A DNA stretch of 64,000 nt from Streptomyces sp. HB132 (lineage in GTDB: Bacteria > Actinomycetota > Actinomycetes > Streptomycetales > Streptomycetaceae). The DNA is taken from NCBI RefSeq assembly GCF_016909575.1, contig NZ_JAFBGA010000014.1, positions 114,567-178,566 of the forward strand, given 5' to 3'. The notes under the pieces are model-generated. The model had not been told where the DNA came from. It did not search any database and saw only the letters and a program-made list of their open reading frames with translations. Positions 52,161 to 61,093 of the stretch are shown here, in pieces. How positions within the stretch are numbered: the first letter of the stretch is position 1; every line of letters starts with the position of its first letter. A program made the position numbers and the translations under genes.

Positions 52161-52763
52161 ATGACCGCCGAGCCGATCACCGGGCACAGCAGCCGCTGGC
52201 CGGTGCCCCCGCAGGACGGATACACCGTGGACGACCTGTTCACGCTGCCCGATCTCCCGCCGCACACGGAATTGCTCGACGGGAGCCTGATCTTTGTGAG
52301 TCCGCAGCGCATTTTTCACAGCCGGATGATCGACCTGCTGACCTACGGGTTGCGCAGCGGTGCGCCGCGTGAGCTGAAGGTCGTACGGGAGATGACCGTG
52401 GCCCTCGACCGGCGCAATGCTCCCGAGCCGGACGTCTCCGTCGTCCGTGCGGCAGCGGTCACCGGGCGGGAGCTCACGCGCTTCGATGCGGCGGACGTAC
52501 TCCTCGCCGTCGAGGTGGTCTCACCGGACTCCGAGGCCCGCGACCGTGACACCAAGCCGCAGAAGTACGCCGCGGCCGGCATCCCGAACTTCTGGCTGGT
52601 CGAGATGGCCGGGAGCGACCGGCACCCGGTCGTGCGGGTCTATGAGCTGGACCCCGTGAACAAGGCGTACGCGCTGACGGGCATCCATCACGACCGGCTG
52701 AAGACCGGGGTTCCGTTCCCTGTCGACCTCGACATCTCGCCGGAGGAGCTCGACGCGCTGTGA
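52161..52763 (+). CDS. Uma2-family (PD-(D/E)XK-like) protein
   Basis: 200 residues. Uma2/DUF820 putative restriction-endonuclease-like fold: YTVDDLFTLPDLPPHTELLDG, the acidic site NAPEPDVSVV, and LLAVEVVSPDSEARDRDTKPQKYAAAGIPNFWLVE with the D-ExK-like core. ATG 52161 has GGGAGGAACC immediately upstream. Uma2 genes are abundant in Streptomyces and their function is unknown; they are often near stress or mobile genes. Convergent with the VOC gene, 3 bp apart. Confidence 0.92.
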   Translation: MTAEPITGHSSRWPVPPQDGYTVDDLFTLPDLPPHTELLDGSLIFVSPQRIFHSRMIDLLTYGLRSGAPRELKVVREMTVALDRRNAPEPDVSVVRAAAVTGRELTRFDAADVLLAVEVVSPDSEARDRDTKPQKYAAAGIPNFWLVEMAGSDRHPVVRVYELDPVNKAYALTGIHHDRLKTGVPFPVDLDISPEELDAL

Positions 52764-52766
52764 CGC

Positions 52767-53132
52767 TCACCCGGTGACCGGCTCCAGGAACTCCAGCCGG
52801 TTGCCCACCGGGTCCTGGGAGTGGAAGCGGCGGTGGCCGGGGAGGTTGTCGTCCCACTCGACGGGGGCGCCGTGTTCGGCCAGCCGGGCAGCGTAGGCGT
52901 CGATGCCGGTGACGCGCAGGCCCGGGTGGGCCTTCCTCGCCGCACGGAAGTCCTCCTCGATGCCCAGGTGCAGCTGGACCGGGCCGGTCCCGAACCAGCA
53001 GCCGCCGCGGGCGGCGAGGGCAGGGGGCGTGGGGAGCTCCGTGAGCCCGAGGACGTTCACGTAGAGGGCCCGCAGGGCGTCCTCCGATGCGGGCGGGGCG
53101 GCGAGCTGGACGTGGTCGACGGCGGTGATCAC
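52767..53132 (-). CDS. VOC-superfamily (glyoxalase-like) protein
   Basis: 121 residues, one vicinal-oxygen-chelate module: ITAVDHVQLAAPPASEDALRALYVNVLGL, then GPVQLHLGIEEDF and the last strand DPVGNRLEFLEP, giving candidate metal ligands His 7, His 55 and the final Glu. ATG overlaps the stop of the methyltransferase gene (ATGA), so they are translated together. Could be a detoxifying enzyme or resistance protein; substrate unknown. Confidence 0.9.
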   Translation of the reverse strand: MITAVDHVQLAAPPASEDALRALYVNVLGLTELPTPPALAARGGCWFGTGPVQLHLGIEEDFRAARKAHPGLRVTGIDAYAARLAEHGAPVEWDDNLPGHRRFHSQDPVGNRLEFLEPVTG

Positions 53133-53935
53133 AGCTGCTCCTCAGAGGTGCGGACGACCGCGAAGATCCGGCGGAACGGGAAGACCGTGCCGTGCGGGCC
53201 GGCCGGGTAGGCGGTGCGCAGCAGGTCGCTGTACTCGGCGACGAAGGCTTCCAGCACCTCGGGGTCGTCGGCGAGGGCGTCCAGGAGGGGCCGCAGGCCG
53301 GTGCCCTTGACCCAGTCGAGGACGGGGTCCTCCCCCTGGAGCAGCTGCAGGTAGGTGGTCTCCCAGACGTCGACGGTGCGCCGGGGCCCGGTGAGGTGCT
53401 CCAGGTAGTGCGCCGGGGTGTGTACGGCGTCACCGTGGCGCAGGAGGCCGCCGAGGCGGTCGTACCAGCGGGGGGACGCGGCGAGTTCCCGCATGAGGGT
53501 GTGGCTGGGGGCGTCGAAGTTGCCGGGGACCTGGAAGGCGAGGGTGCCGCCGGGGGTCAGGGCGTCGAGCCAGTGGGGGAAGCGGGCGGTGTGGCCGGGA
53601 ACCCATTGGAGGAGGGCGTTGGAGACGATGAGGTCGTACGTCTCGGCGGGCACCCAGGTGCCGGCGTCCGCCTCGGCGAAGTCCAGGAGGGGGCCGGCGT
53701 GGGTGCGGGCGCTTTCGAGCATCCGGGGGGAGCTGTCGTAGCCGGTGATGCGGGCGCCGGGCCAGCGCTCCGCGAGGACGGCGGTGACGTTGCCGGCGCC
53801 GCAGCCGAGGTCGGCGATCCTGGGAGCCTGTCCGTGCGGGAGGGGGCCGATCCGGGCCAGGAGGTCGAGGAAGGGGCGGGTGCGGTGGTCGGCGTGGCGG
53901 AGGTACTGCTTCGGGTCCCAGGTGGGTGCTGGCAT
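53129..53935 (-). CDS. tam: Trans-aconitate 2-methyltransferase-like enzyme
   Basis: 268 residues. SAM-dependent methyltransferase with motif I IADLGCGAGNVTAVLAERW, and Tam-family marks: WDPKQYLRHADHRTRPFLDLL at the start, ALLQWVPGHTARFPHWLDAL and FQVPGNFDAPSHTLMREL. Methylates trans-aconitate, an inhibitor by-product of aconitase, in the type enzyme. ATG 53935 has a weak ribosome site. Divergent from a MarR gene whose operator-like palindromes lie in between, so probably under its control, together with the VOC gene. Confidence 0.9.
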   Translation of the reverse strand: MPAPTWDPKQYLRHADHRTRPFLDLLARIGPLPHGQAPRIADLGCGAGNVTAVLAERWPGARITGYDSSPRMLESARTHAGPLLDFAEADAGTWVPAETYDLIVSNALLQWVPGHTARFPHWLDALTPGGTLAFQVPGNFDAPSHTLMRELAASPRWYDRLGGLLRHGDAVHTPAHYLEHLTGPRRTVDVWETTYLQLLQGEDPVLDWVKGTGLRPLLDALADDPEVLEAFVAEYSDLLRTAYPAGPHGTVFPFRRIFAVVRTSEEQL

Positions 53936-53959
53936 GGGTCCAGGATCACCAGGAATATA

Positions 53960-53987
53960 TCTTGATGTCAAGACACTTGAATTCAAG
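53960..53987. promoter_or_regulatory. Twin MarR-type operators
   Basis: TCTTGA-TG-TCAAGA (53960-53973) and perfect palindrome CTTGAATTCAAG (53976-53987), centres 15 bp apart, in the tam/MarR divergent promoter. Confidence 0.8.
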
Positions 53988-54023
53988 AGACTTCATGTCG
54001 AGGGACCCTCTACACTGATCGAC

Positions 54024-54521
54024 ATGGAGGACGAGGTCGACCGACTGGTCGCTGCATGGCGCCGGGAGCGCCCCGACCTCGACGTGGAACCACTCGAGGT
54101 CCTGAGCCGTGTCTCCCGCCTGGCCAGGCATCTGGACAGGGCCCGCAGGATCGCCTTCGCGGAGCACCAGCTGGAGCCCTGGGAGTTCGACGTCCTGACG
54201 TCCCTGCGCCGCGCCGGCGCCCCGTACCAACTCTCCCCCGGCCAGCTCCTCACCCAGACGCTGGTCACCTCCGGCACGATGACGAACCGCATCGACCGGC
54301 TGACCAAGAAGAACCTGGTGGAGCGGCTGCCCGACCCGAGTGACCGCCGTGGTGTGCTGGTCCGGCTGACCGACCTGGGCCGCGACAAGGCCGACCAGTC
54401 GCTGGCCGGGCTGCTCGACCAGGAGCGGGCCATCCTGGGTGAGCTCTCCCGCCCGCAGCGGTCCGAGCTCGCCGGCCTGCTACGCCGGCTGACCGCCCCG
54501 TTCGACAACATCCCCGGCTAG
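54024..54521 (+). CDS. MarR-family regulator
   Basis: 165 residues. Winged-helix MarR fold: LARHLDRARRIAFAEHQLEPWEFDVLTSLRRAG, recognition helix TSGTMTNRIDRLTKKNLVERL, wing DPSDRRGVLVRLTDLG. ATG 54024 (MEDEVDRLV). Divergent from the Tam/VOC pair, with twin TCAAGA-type palindromes between, so likely autoregulated and repressing that pair. Its last 42 bp overlap antiparallel with the end of the LuxR-type regulator gene. Confidence 0.93.
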   Translation: MEDEVDRLVAAWRRERPDLDVEPLEVLSRVSRLARHLDRARRIAFAEHQLEPWEFDVLTSLRRAGAPYQLSPGQLLTQTLVTSGTMTNRIDRLTKKNLVERLPDPSDRRGVLVRLTDLGRDKADQSLAGLLDQERAILGELSRPQRSELAGLLRRLTAPFDNIPG

Positions 54522-55280
54522 CGCGGCCGGGCCCACCCCCGCCCTGCGTGCCAGTGCAACCGCGGCCAGGGTCGAGTGCACCCCCAGCTTCCCCAAGACG
54601 TTCTGCATGTGCGTGCGCACCGTGTGCGGGGACAGGAAGAGGCGCTCCGCGACCGCCTTGCGGCCCAGGCCCGCCACCATGCAGCGCAGCACCTCGCGCT
54701 CGCGCGGTGTCAGCGACTCGACGAGCTGCTCGCTCTCGGTGCGGTGCTTGCGAGCAGCCGTCAGCTCGCGCAGGACACCGGTCAGCAGGGCGGGCGGCAG
54801 ATGCGTCTCGTCGCGCAGCACGCCGCGTACGACCGTCAGCAGGCGCTGCAGCGAACAGTCCTTGGCGACCCACCCCGAGGCTCCGGCCTGCAGCGCCGTC
54901 GCGGCGCGGCGGGGGTCGTCCCTCTCGGCGAGCACCACCGTGCGCAGGTGCGGATGGGTCGAACGCACCCCGCCGACCAACGAGATGCCGTCCACGGGGA
55001 AGCTCAAGCCGCCTCCGCCGTCCGGTGCGGGGCGCGGCGCGGGAACGGTGTGTGCGCCGCCCGGGGCGGCGAGGACGCCCAGTTCGGCGTCGACCAGCAT
55101 CACGTCGTAGCGTCGCCCCTCGGCGGTCGCGCGCTCCAGACACCGCAGCGCGGCGGGGCCGCTGCCTGCGGCGGACACGTCGACGTCCGGTTCGGCCGCG
55201 AGGGCCGCCGCGAGGGATTCGGCAAAGATGCGGTGGTCGTCGACCACCAGAACCCGGATACGAGCCACAGACACCCCCAT
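54480..55280 (-). CDS. LuxR/NarL-type response regulator
   Basis: 266 residues. Receiver domain (RIRVLVVDDHRIFAESLAAAL; phospho-acceptor Asp likely in YDVMLVDAELG; Lys in GASGWVAKD) with an unusual insert of about 30 residues after the Asp (APGGAHTVPAPRPAPDGGGG). C-terminal HTH: LTPREREVLRCMVAGLGRKAVAERLFLSPHTVRTHMQNVLGKLGV. ATG 55280 has AGGAG ten bases upstream. No kinase gene adjoins it. Targets unknown. Confidence 0.9.
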   Translation of the reverse strand: MGVSVARIRVLVVDDHRIFAESLAAALAAEPDVDVSAAGSGPAALRCLERATAEGRRYDVMLVDAELGVLAAPGGAHTVPAPRPAPDGGGGLSFPVDGISLVGGVRSTHPHLRTVVLAERDDPRRAATALQAGASGWVAKDCSLQRLLTVVRGVLRDETHLPPALLTGVLRELTAARKHRTESEQLVESLTPREREVLRCMVAGLGRKAVAERLFLSPHTVRTHMQNVLGKLGVHSTLAAVALARRAGVGPAALAGDVVERGGQPA

Positions 55281-55550
55281 GCTGTGTGTGCTCCTGGGGC
55301 GTCCTGTTCCTGGCCGGCCCCCGACTGGGACGGACCGCGGCGGACACGACGCCCGCACTCCGGTGAACCGCCGGTACGCGGCCGCCGCCGCGTGCCCGGA
55401 CGGCACCCGGCCCGGGCGTCGTGTCCGACTGTCTCGTCCCCTGAAACGGCACCGGCCCCCACCGGTGCTGCGCATCAGCGTACGGCGGGCGGTGGGCGCC
55501 GGAAGGCGATTCGCGGAACTGATCGCCCATGGATGTTTAGGGTGTTGTTC

Positions 55551-56060
55551 ATGTTCCGTCTTGAGACAGAAGTGGACAGGGAACGTCGTATTCTGCTGGG
55601 CCGTCGGCTGCACGACGACAACTGGGACGGATCGCCGGAGCTGCGCGCCCTGCGCTCCACCACCGCTGAGCACGAAGTGCCCCTGGAGGTCTGGCTCCTG
55701 GACGACGCGGGAGAACTGGCCGGCGGGATGAGCGGGCGGACCTGGGCCTACTGGCTCCATGTGGACCTGCTCTGGGTGGATGCCCACCACCGCGGCCTCG
55801 GTCTCGGCTCGCGGCTGCTGGCCGAGGCGGAGCGCCTCGCCCGCGCCGACCGGGCCTGCACCCGCTCCCGGCTCGAGACCTGGGGCTTCCAGGCCCCGGA
55901 CTTCTACCGGAAGCAGGGGTACGAGGTGGTCGGCGAGGTCGAGGACTATCCGCCCGGCGTCTCGGAGTTCATCCTGGTCAAGCGGCTGGAGCGACCCGCC
56001 GGCCGCCCGCCGAGGGGACCGCGGGGAAGATTCCGGGGGCGGCGTGACCGGCCGAGGTGA
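55551..56060 (+). CDS. GNAT N-acetyltransferase
   Basis: 169 residues. GNAT core: VPLEVWLLDDAGELAGGMSGRTW, acetyl-CoA loop HHRGLGLGSRLLAEAERLA, then RSRLETWGFQAPDFYRKQGYEVVGEVEDYP. The last 30 residues are Arg/Gly/Pro-rich and overlap the end of galK on the other strand by 83 bp, so the true C-terminus may have drifted. ATG 55551 lacks a good ribosome site. Substrate unknown. The 270 bp before it hold no gene I can recognise. Confidence 0.85.
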   Translation: MFRLETEVDRERRILLGRRLHDDNWDGSPELRALRSTTAEHEVPLEVWLLDDAGELAGGMSGRTWAYWLHVDLLWVDAHHRGLGLGSRLLAEAERLARADRACTRSRLETWGFQAPDFYRKQGYEVVGEVEDYPPGVSEFILVKRLERPAGRPPRGPRGRFRGRRDRPR

Positions 56061-57153
56061 ACGCCTCGGTGACGGCCTTGGCGACGGTGTCCGCCATCGC
56101 TTCCTCCACCAGGACGATCGCCGAGCCGCCGAAGCCGCCCCCGGTCATCCTGGCCCCGAGCGCCCCGGCCGCGTCCGCCGTGGAGACCACGAGGTCCAGC
56201 TCCTGGCACGAGACCCGCAGATCGTCACGCAGTGAGACGTGGCCCTCGTTGAGGACCGGCCCCGCCGCGCGTACGTCACCGGCGTCCAGCAGCGCGATGA
56301 CCTGCTCCACCCGGTGGTTGTCGCTCACCACATGGCGGACGTAGCGCACCACCGACTCGTCCTCCCCGGCCGCGGCGAGGGTCTCCAGCGCTGAGGCCAG
56401 GTCCTCGTACGGAAGGTCGCGCAGCATGTCGACGCCGAGCGCCCGCGCGCCCGCCTCGCAGCCGGCCCGGCGCTCCGCGTAGGCGCCGTCGCCCAGGGCG
56501 TGCTTGACCCGGGTGTCGACGACGAGCAGCCGCAGCCCGTGTGCGGCCAGGTCGAAGGGGACCTGGCGCTGGGTGAGGTCGCGGGTGTCGAGGTACAGGG
56601 CGTGGCCCTCGGTGCAGCAGGCCGAGGCCATCTGGTCCATGACGCCGCAGGGCACGCCGACGAAGTCGTTCTCGGCGCGCTGGCCGAGCACGGCGATCTC
56701 CGGTGCGCTGAGCCCCAGCTCGAAGAGGTCGTTCAGGGCGAGCGCGGTGACGACCTCCAGGGCGGCCGAGGAGGAGAGTCCGGCGCCGACCGGCACGGTG
56801 GAGGTGAGCTGGATGTCCGCACCGGTGACCGCGTGGCCGGCCTCCCGGAGCGCCCAGACGACCCCGGCCGGGTAGGCCGCCCAGCCGTGGCCGGAGTGCG
56901 GGACCAGTTCGTCGACGCGGAGGGAGACGACGCCGCCCGGCACGTCGGTGGAGTGCAGTCGCAGCTGTCCGTCCGTGCGACGGGCGACGGCCGCGCGGGC
57001 GTGGTGCGGGAGGGCGAGCGGCATGACGAAGCCGCCGTTGAAGTCGGTGTACTCACCGATCAGGTTCACCCGTCCGGGTGCTGCCCAGATCCCTTCCGGG
57101 GCGTTCCCGTACAGCTCGGTGAAGGAGGCGGTCAGCTCGGCGTTGTCGGTCAT
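55978..57153 (-). CDS. galK: Galactokinase
   Basis: 391 residues. Phosphorylates galactose in the Leloir pathway. GHMP motifs: PGRVNLIGEYTDFNGGFVMP (about 26), VPVGAGLSSSAALEV (about 116), and MTGGGFGGSAIVLV near the C-terminus. ATG 57153 has GAGGAG upstream. Its start overlaps the galE stop by ATGA; last gene of galT-galE-galK. Confidence 0.97.
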   Translation of the reverse strand: MTDNAELTASFTELYGNAPEGIWAAPGRVNLIGEYTDFNGGFVMPLALPHHARAAVARRTDGQLRLHSTDVPGGVVSLRVDELVPHSGHGWAAYPAGVVWALREAGHAVTGADIQLTSTVPVGAGLSSSAALEVVTALALNDLFELGLSAPEIAVLGQRAENDFVGVPCGVMDQMASACCTEGHALYLDTRDLTQRQVPFDLAAHGLRLLVVDTRVKHALGDGAYAERRAGCEAGARALGVDMLRDLPYEDLASALETLAAAGEDESVVRYVRHVVSDNHRVEQVIALLDAGDVRAAGPVLNEGHVSLRDDLRVSCQELDLVVSTADAAGALGARMTGGGFGGSAIVLVEEAMADTVAKAVTEAFTSAGHAAPGIFPAVPSAGGRRVAPAA

Positions 57154-58130
57154 GGTGCGGTGGGCTCCTCTCGGCGGGCGAACGCCCACGCGTCGGCGAC
57201 GATGGCGGCCAGGTCCGCGCGCGACGGCTGCCAGCCGAGCCGCTCCCTGGCGGTGGCGGCGGAGGCGACGAGGACGGCGGGGTCCCCGCCGCGCCGTGGC
57301 GCGGCGGTCTCGGGGACCGGGTGGCCGGTGACCTGGCGGACGGTCTCGATGACCTCGCGTACGGAGAAGCCGTTGCCGTTGCCGAGGTTGCAGATGAGGT
57401 GCTCGCCCGCGGTGGCCGCTTCCAGGGCCAGCAGGTGGGCGTCGGCGAGGTCGGCGACGTGGATGTAGTCGCGTACGCAGGTGCCGTCCGGGGTCGGGTA
57501 GTCGTCGCCGTAGACGGAGATCGACTCGCGCTGTCCGAGTGCGACCTGGAGGACCAGCGGGATGAGGTGCGACTCGGGGCTGTGGCGCTCGCCGCAGCTG
57601 CCGTAGGCGCCCGCGACGTTGAAGTAGCGCAGGGAGACGGCGGCCAGGCCGTGGGCGGTCGCCTCGCCGGTGATCATGTGGTCGACGGCGAGCTTGGAGG
57701 CGCCGTACGGGCTGGTGGGGGCGGTGGGGTCGGTCTCCGTGATGGGGCTGGAGACAGGCTCGCCGTAGGTCGCGGCGGTGGAGGAGAAGACGAGGGTGCG
57801 CACCCCGGCGTCGCGCATGGCGGCGAGCAGGGCGGTGGTGCCGCCGACGTTGTTGACCCAGTACTTCTCCGGGTCGACGACGGATTCGCCGACCTGGGAG
57901 TACGCGGCGAAGTGCAGCACTCCGTCGTAGGAGGCGTCCAGCCACTTGGCGGCGTCCTGGATGCGCCCCTCGATGAACTCGGCTCCCTGGGGGACGCCTT
58001 CACGGAAGCCGGTCGACAGGTCGTCGAGGACGGTCACGGTGTGACCGGCCTCCAGCAGGTGTGCGGCGACGACACTGCCGACGTATCCCGCGCCGCCCGT
58101 CACCAGGTACTTCTTGCCGGTGTTGCTCAC
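57150..58130 (-). CDS. galE: UDP-glucose 4-epimerase
   Basis: 326 residues. Interconverts UDP-galactose and UDP-glucose. Rossmann motif YLVTGGAGYVGSVVA at the N-terminus, catalytic YGASK (about 142), and SLRYFNVAGAY. GTG 58130 preceded by GAGGTAG; overlaps the galT stop (GTGA) and the galK start (ATGA), so the three genes are tightly coupled. Confidence 0.97.
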   Translation of the reverse strand: MSNTGKKYLVTGGAGYVGSVVAAHLLEAGHTVTVLDDLSTGFREGVPQGAEFIEGRIQDAAKWLDASYDGVLHFAAYSQVGESVVDPEKYWVNNVGGTTALLAAMRDAGVRTLVFSSTAATYGEPVSSPITETDPTAPTSPYGASKLAVDHMITGEATAHGLAAVSLRYFNVAGAYGSCGERHSPESHLIPLVLQVALGQRESISVYGDDYPTPDGTCVRDYIHVADLADAHLLALEAATAGEHLICNLGNGNGFSVREVIETVRQVTGHPVPETAAPRRGGDPAVLVASAATARERLGWQPSRADLAAIVADAWAFARREEPTAP

Positions 58131-59170
58131 TCGCTCGCTACCTCTCGCAGTCGCTGGGCCGCGGCCTCCGGCGGCACGTCGTTGATGAACACGCCCATGC
58201 CGGACTCGGAGCCCGCGAGGAACTTCAGCTTGCCGGTGGTCCGCCTGATGGTGAAGAGCTCGAGGTGCAGCGCGAACTCCTCCCGTCCGGGGACCCTGAA
58301 GGGAGCCTGGTGCCAGGCGGAGATGTACGGGGTCGGCGGCTCGCCGGGTCCGAAGATCCGGTCGAATCGCCTCAAGAGTTCCAGATAGACCTGTGGGAAC
58401 TCCGTGCGGGCGGCCTCGTCCAGTTCCCGCAGGTCCGGGACGCGGCGGCGCGGGTGGAGGTGGACCTCGTAGGGCCAGTGCGCGGCGTACGGCACGAAGG
58501 CGACCCAGTGCTCGCCCTCCAGGACCACGCGCTCCCCGTCGGCCAGCTCCCGGGCGACGACGTCGTCGAAGAGGTTCCGGCCGGTATCGGCGCGGTGGGC
58601 CTCCATCGAGCGGAGCATCTGCTCGGTGCGCGGGGTGACGAAGGGGTAGCCGTAGATCTGTCCGTGCGGGTGGCCGAGGGTGACACCGATCTCGGCACCC
58701 CGGTTCTCGAAGCAGAACACCTGGGCGACCTGCGGGAGCTCGGCGAGGTCCGCGGTGCGGTCGGTCCATGCCTCCAGGACCAGGGCGGCCTGGTCGTCGG
58801 TGAGGCCGGCGAACGACACGTCGTGGTCGGAGGTGAAGCAGACGACCTCGCAGCGGCCCGAGTCACCGGCGAGGGAGGGGAAGCGGTTCTCGAAGACGGC
58901 GACGTCGTAGTCGGTGTCCGGGATCTCGCTGTGCCGGCCCTCCCGCGAGGGGCAGAGCGGGCACTCGTCGGCCGGCGGGTGGTAGGTGCGCCCCTGCCGG
59001 TGCGAGGCGATGGCCACCGAGTCGCCGAGCAGTGCGTCGTGGCGGATCTCCGACGACGTCGAGACGGCATCCAGCGGCCGGGGGTCGACGGCGTCGCGGA
59101 CGGTGTCGTCCGCGGAGTCGTAGTAGATCAGCTCACGGCTGTCGGCGAGGGTCGTAACCGTCTTCTTCAC
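58127..59170 (-). CDS. galT: Galactose-1-phosphate uridylyltransferase
   Basis: 347 residues. Transfers UMP between glucose- and galactose-1-phosphate. HIT-like fold with the active-site GHPHGQIYGYPF (about 160-171), and the Zn site CPLCP. GTG 59170 has GGAGGAG upstream (VKKTVTTLADSR); the upstream ATG at 59221 has no ribosome site. First gene of the gal operon, divergent from the symporter. Confidence 0.96.
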   Translation of the reverse strand: MKKTVTTLADSRELIYYDSADDTVRDAVDPRPLDAVSTSSEIRHDALLGDSVAIASHRQGRTYHPPADECPLCPSREGRHSEIPDTDYDVAVFENRFPSLAGDSGRCEVVCFTSDHDVSFAGLTDDQAALVLEAWTDRTADLAELPQVAQVFCFENRGAEIGVTLGHPHGQIYGYPFVTPRTEQMLRSMEAHRADTGRNLFDDVVARELADGERVVLEGEHWVAFVPYAAHWPYEVHLHPRRRVPDLRELDEAARTEFPQVYLELLRRFDRIFGPGEPPTPYISAWHQAPFRVPGREEFALHLELFTIRRTTGKLKFLAGSESGMGVFINDVPPEAAAQRLREVASE

Positions 59171-59210
59171 CAGGCTCCTCCATGTAACGCCCTCTAAACA
59201 GAACCGCACA

Positions 59211-59240
59211 TAACTAATCACAACTCAACAGAGGCGTCAA
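59211..59240 (-). promoter_or_regulatory. Promoter of the galTEK operon
   Basis: On the minus strand TTGACG (59240-59235) and TAGTTA (59216-59211) with 18-bp spacing. It starts about 35 bp before the galT start codon. Confidence 0.55.
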
Positions 59241-59337
59241 TGCCGACGAAGCCTGTGACCGGACTGTGCAGATGGAGCGACCAATCCAGACATATCAACC
59301 CGCGCGATCACGATCAAACAAAGAACACCACTCGAAC

Positions 59338-59354
59338 TGTTCAGTTTCTGAACA
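59338..59354. promoter_or_regulatory. Operator TGTTCAG-TTT-CTGAACA
   Basis: Perfect 7-bp arms with a 3-bp spacer, 53 bp before the symporter start in the gal/symporter divergent region. Candidate binding site of a sugar repressor. Confidence 0.65.
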
Positions 59355-59407
59355 CAAAGGCGTAGGTTCCCTCGAGTTCAGTTCGCGCAACGAAGCGAGT
59401 ACCCCCC

Positions 59408-61078
59408 ATGCAATATCTGGCCGAAGGGCTCCGGCTCCCCACGAACGGGCTCGATTACACAATCCTGGCGATCTACTTCGTCGTGGTGCTCGGCATCGGC
59501 TTCGCCGCCCGGGCCAGTGTGAAGACGAGTCTCGACTTCTTCCTCTCCGGACGTTCGCTGCCCGCCTGGGTGACCGGTCTGGCCTTCGTCGCGGCGAATC
59601 TCGGGGCCACCGAGATCCTCGGCATGGCGGCCACCGGCGCGCAGTACGGCGTCGCGGTCGTCCACTGGTACTGGATCGGCGCCATCCCCGCCATGGTCTT
59701 CCTCGGCCTGGTGATGATGCCCTTCTACTACCGGTCGAAGGTCCGCTCCGTGCCGGAGTTCCTGCTCCAGCGCTTCGACAGGTCGGCACACCTGCTGAGT
59801 TCCATACTCTTCGCCTTCGCGGCGATCCTGATCGCGGGCGTGAACCTCTACGCCCTGTCGATCGTCGTGGAGGCGCTGCTGGGCTGGGAGCGCTGGGTCG
59901 CGATCGTCGTCGCCGGTGTGTTCGTCCTGCTCTACATCACGATCGGCGGGCTCTCCTCCGCGATCTACAACGAGGTGCTGCAGTTCTTCGTCATCCTCGC
60001 CGCGCTGATCCCCCTCACCATCCTGGGCCTCAAGCGCGTCGGCGGCTGGGACGGCCTCAGCGGCTCGCTGGAGAAGCAGCACGGCGCGGACTTCATGTCC
60101 GCCTGGGGCGGTACCGGCATCGGTGACGCCAACCCCCTCGGCGCCAACTGGCTGACGATCATCCTCGGCCTCGGCTTCGTGCTCTCCTTCGGCTACTGGA
60201 CGACCAACTTCGCCGAGGTGCAGCGCGCCCTGTCGGCGAAGAACCTCTCGGCCGCCAAGCGCACTCCGCTGATCGCCGCCTTCCCCAAGATCTTCATCGT
60301 CTTCGCGGTGATGATCCCGGGCCTGGTCGCCGCCGTCGTCGTCCCGAACATCGGGTCGAAGGAATCCGGCCTCACGTACAACGACGCCATCCCGCTGCTG
60401 ATGCGGGAACTGCTCCCCAACGGTGTGCTCGGTATCGCGGTGACCGGTCTGCTGGCCGCGTTCATGGCCGGTATGGCGGCCAACGTGTCGTCGTTCAACA
60501 CGGTGTTCACCACGGACATCTGGCAGCGGTACGTGAAGAAGGACCAGTCCGACGAGTACTACCTGCGCTTCGGCCGGGTGATCACCGCGGTGGGTGTGCT
60601 GGCCTCGATCGGCACGGCGTTCATCGCGGCCAGCTTCTCCAACATCATGACGTACCTGCAGACGCTGTTCTCGTTCTTCAACGTCCCGATGTTCGTCGTC
60701 TTCATCATCGGCATGTTCTGGAAGCGCGCCTCGATGAAGTCGGGTGTCTGGGGCCTCGTCGCGGGTACCACGGCCGCGATGGTGAACTACTTCCTCTTCT
60801 ACGAGCAGGGCATCATCGACATCCCGTCCGACCAGGGCGCCAACTTCGTCTCCGCCATCGTCGGATTCGTGGCCGGCGCGGTCGTCATGGTCGTCGTCAC
60901 CCTCTTCACCGCACCCAAGCCCGACGCCGAACTGGCTGGCCTGGTCTACGGGACGGAATCCCCGGACGCCGACGAGGCTCCGGAGGAGGGCGACGGCGCC
61001 TGGTACCGCAAGCCCGCACTGCTCGGCTGGGGCGCCATCGTCCTCGCCGCCCTCTGCTACCTGCCCTACTCGCTCTGA
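59408..61078 (+). CDS. Sodium:solute symporter (SSS), probable galactose uptake
   Basis: 556 residues, about 14 membrane helices. SSS family: DYTILAIYFVVVLGIGFAARASVKTSLDFFLSGRSLPAWVTGLAFVAANLGATEILGM, YNEVLQFFVILAALIPLTIL, and NTVFTTDIWQRYVKK. It is divergent from galTEK, which supports galactose (or glucose/galactose) as substrate; this is inference. ATG 59408. Followed 15 bp later by a small membrane protein in the same direction. Confidence 0.93.
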   Translation: MQYLAEGLRLPTNGLDYTILAIYFVVVLGIGFAARASVKTSLDFFLSGRSLPAWVTGLAFVAANLGATEILGMAATGAQYGVAVVHWYWIGAIPAMVFLGLVMMPFYYRSKVRSVPEFLLQRFDRSAHLLSSILFAFAAILIAGVNLYALSIVVEALLGWERWVAIVVAGVFVLLYITIGGLSSAIYNEVLQFFVILAALIPLTILGLKRVGGWDGLSGSLEKQHGADFMSAWGGTGIGDANPLGANWLTIILGLGFVLSFGYWTTNFAEVQRALSAKNLSAAKRTPLIAAFPKIFIVFAVMIPGLVAAVVVPNIGSKESGLTYNDAIPLLMRELLPNGVLGIAVTGLLAAFMAGMAANVSSFNTVFTTDIWQRYVKKDQSDEYYLRFGRVITAVGVLASIGTAFIAASFSNIMTYLQTLFSFFNVPMFVVFIIGMFWKRASMKSGVWGLVAGTTAAMVNYFLFYEQGIIDIPSDQGANFVSAIVGFVAGAVVMVVVTLFTAPKPDAELAGLVYGTESPDADEAPEEGDGAWYRKPALLGWGAIVLAALCYLPYSL

Positions 61079-61093
61079 TCGGAGGCACTCACC

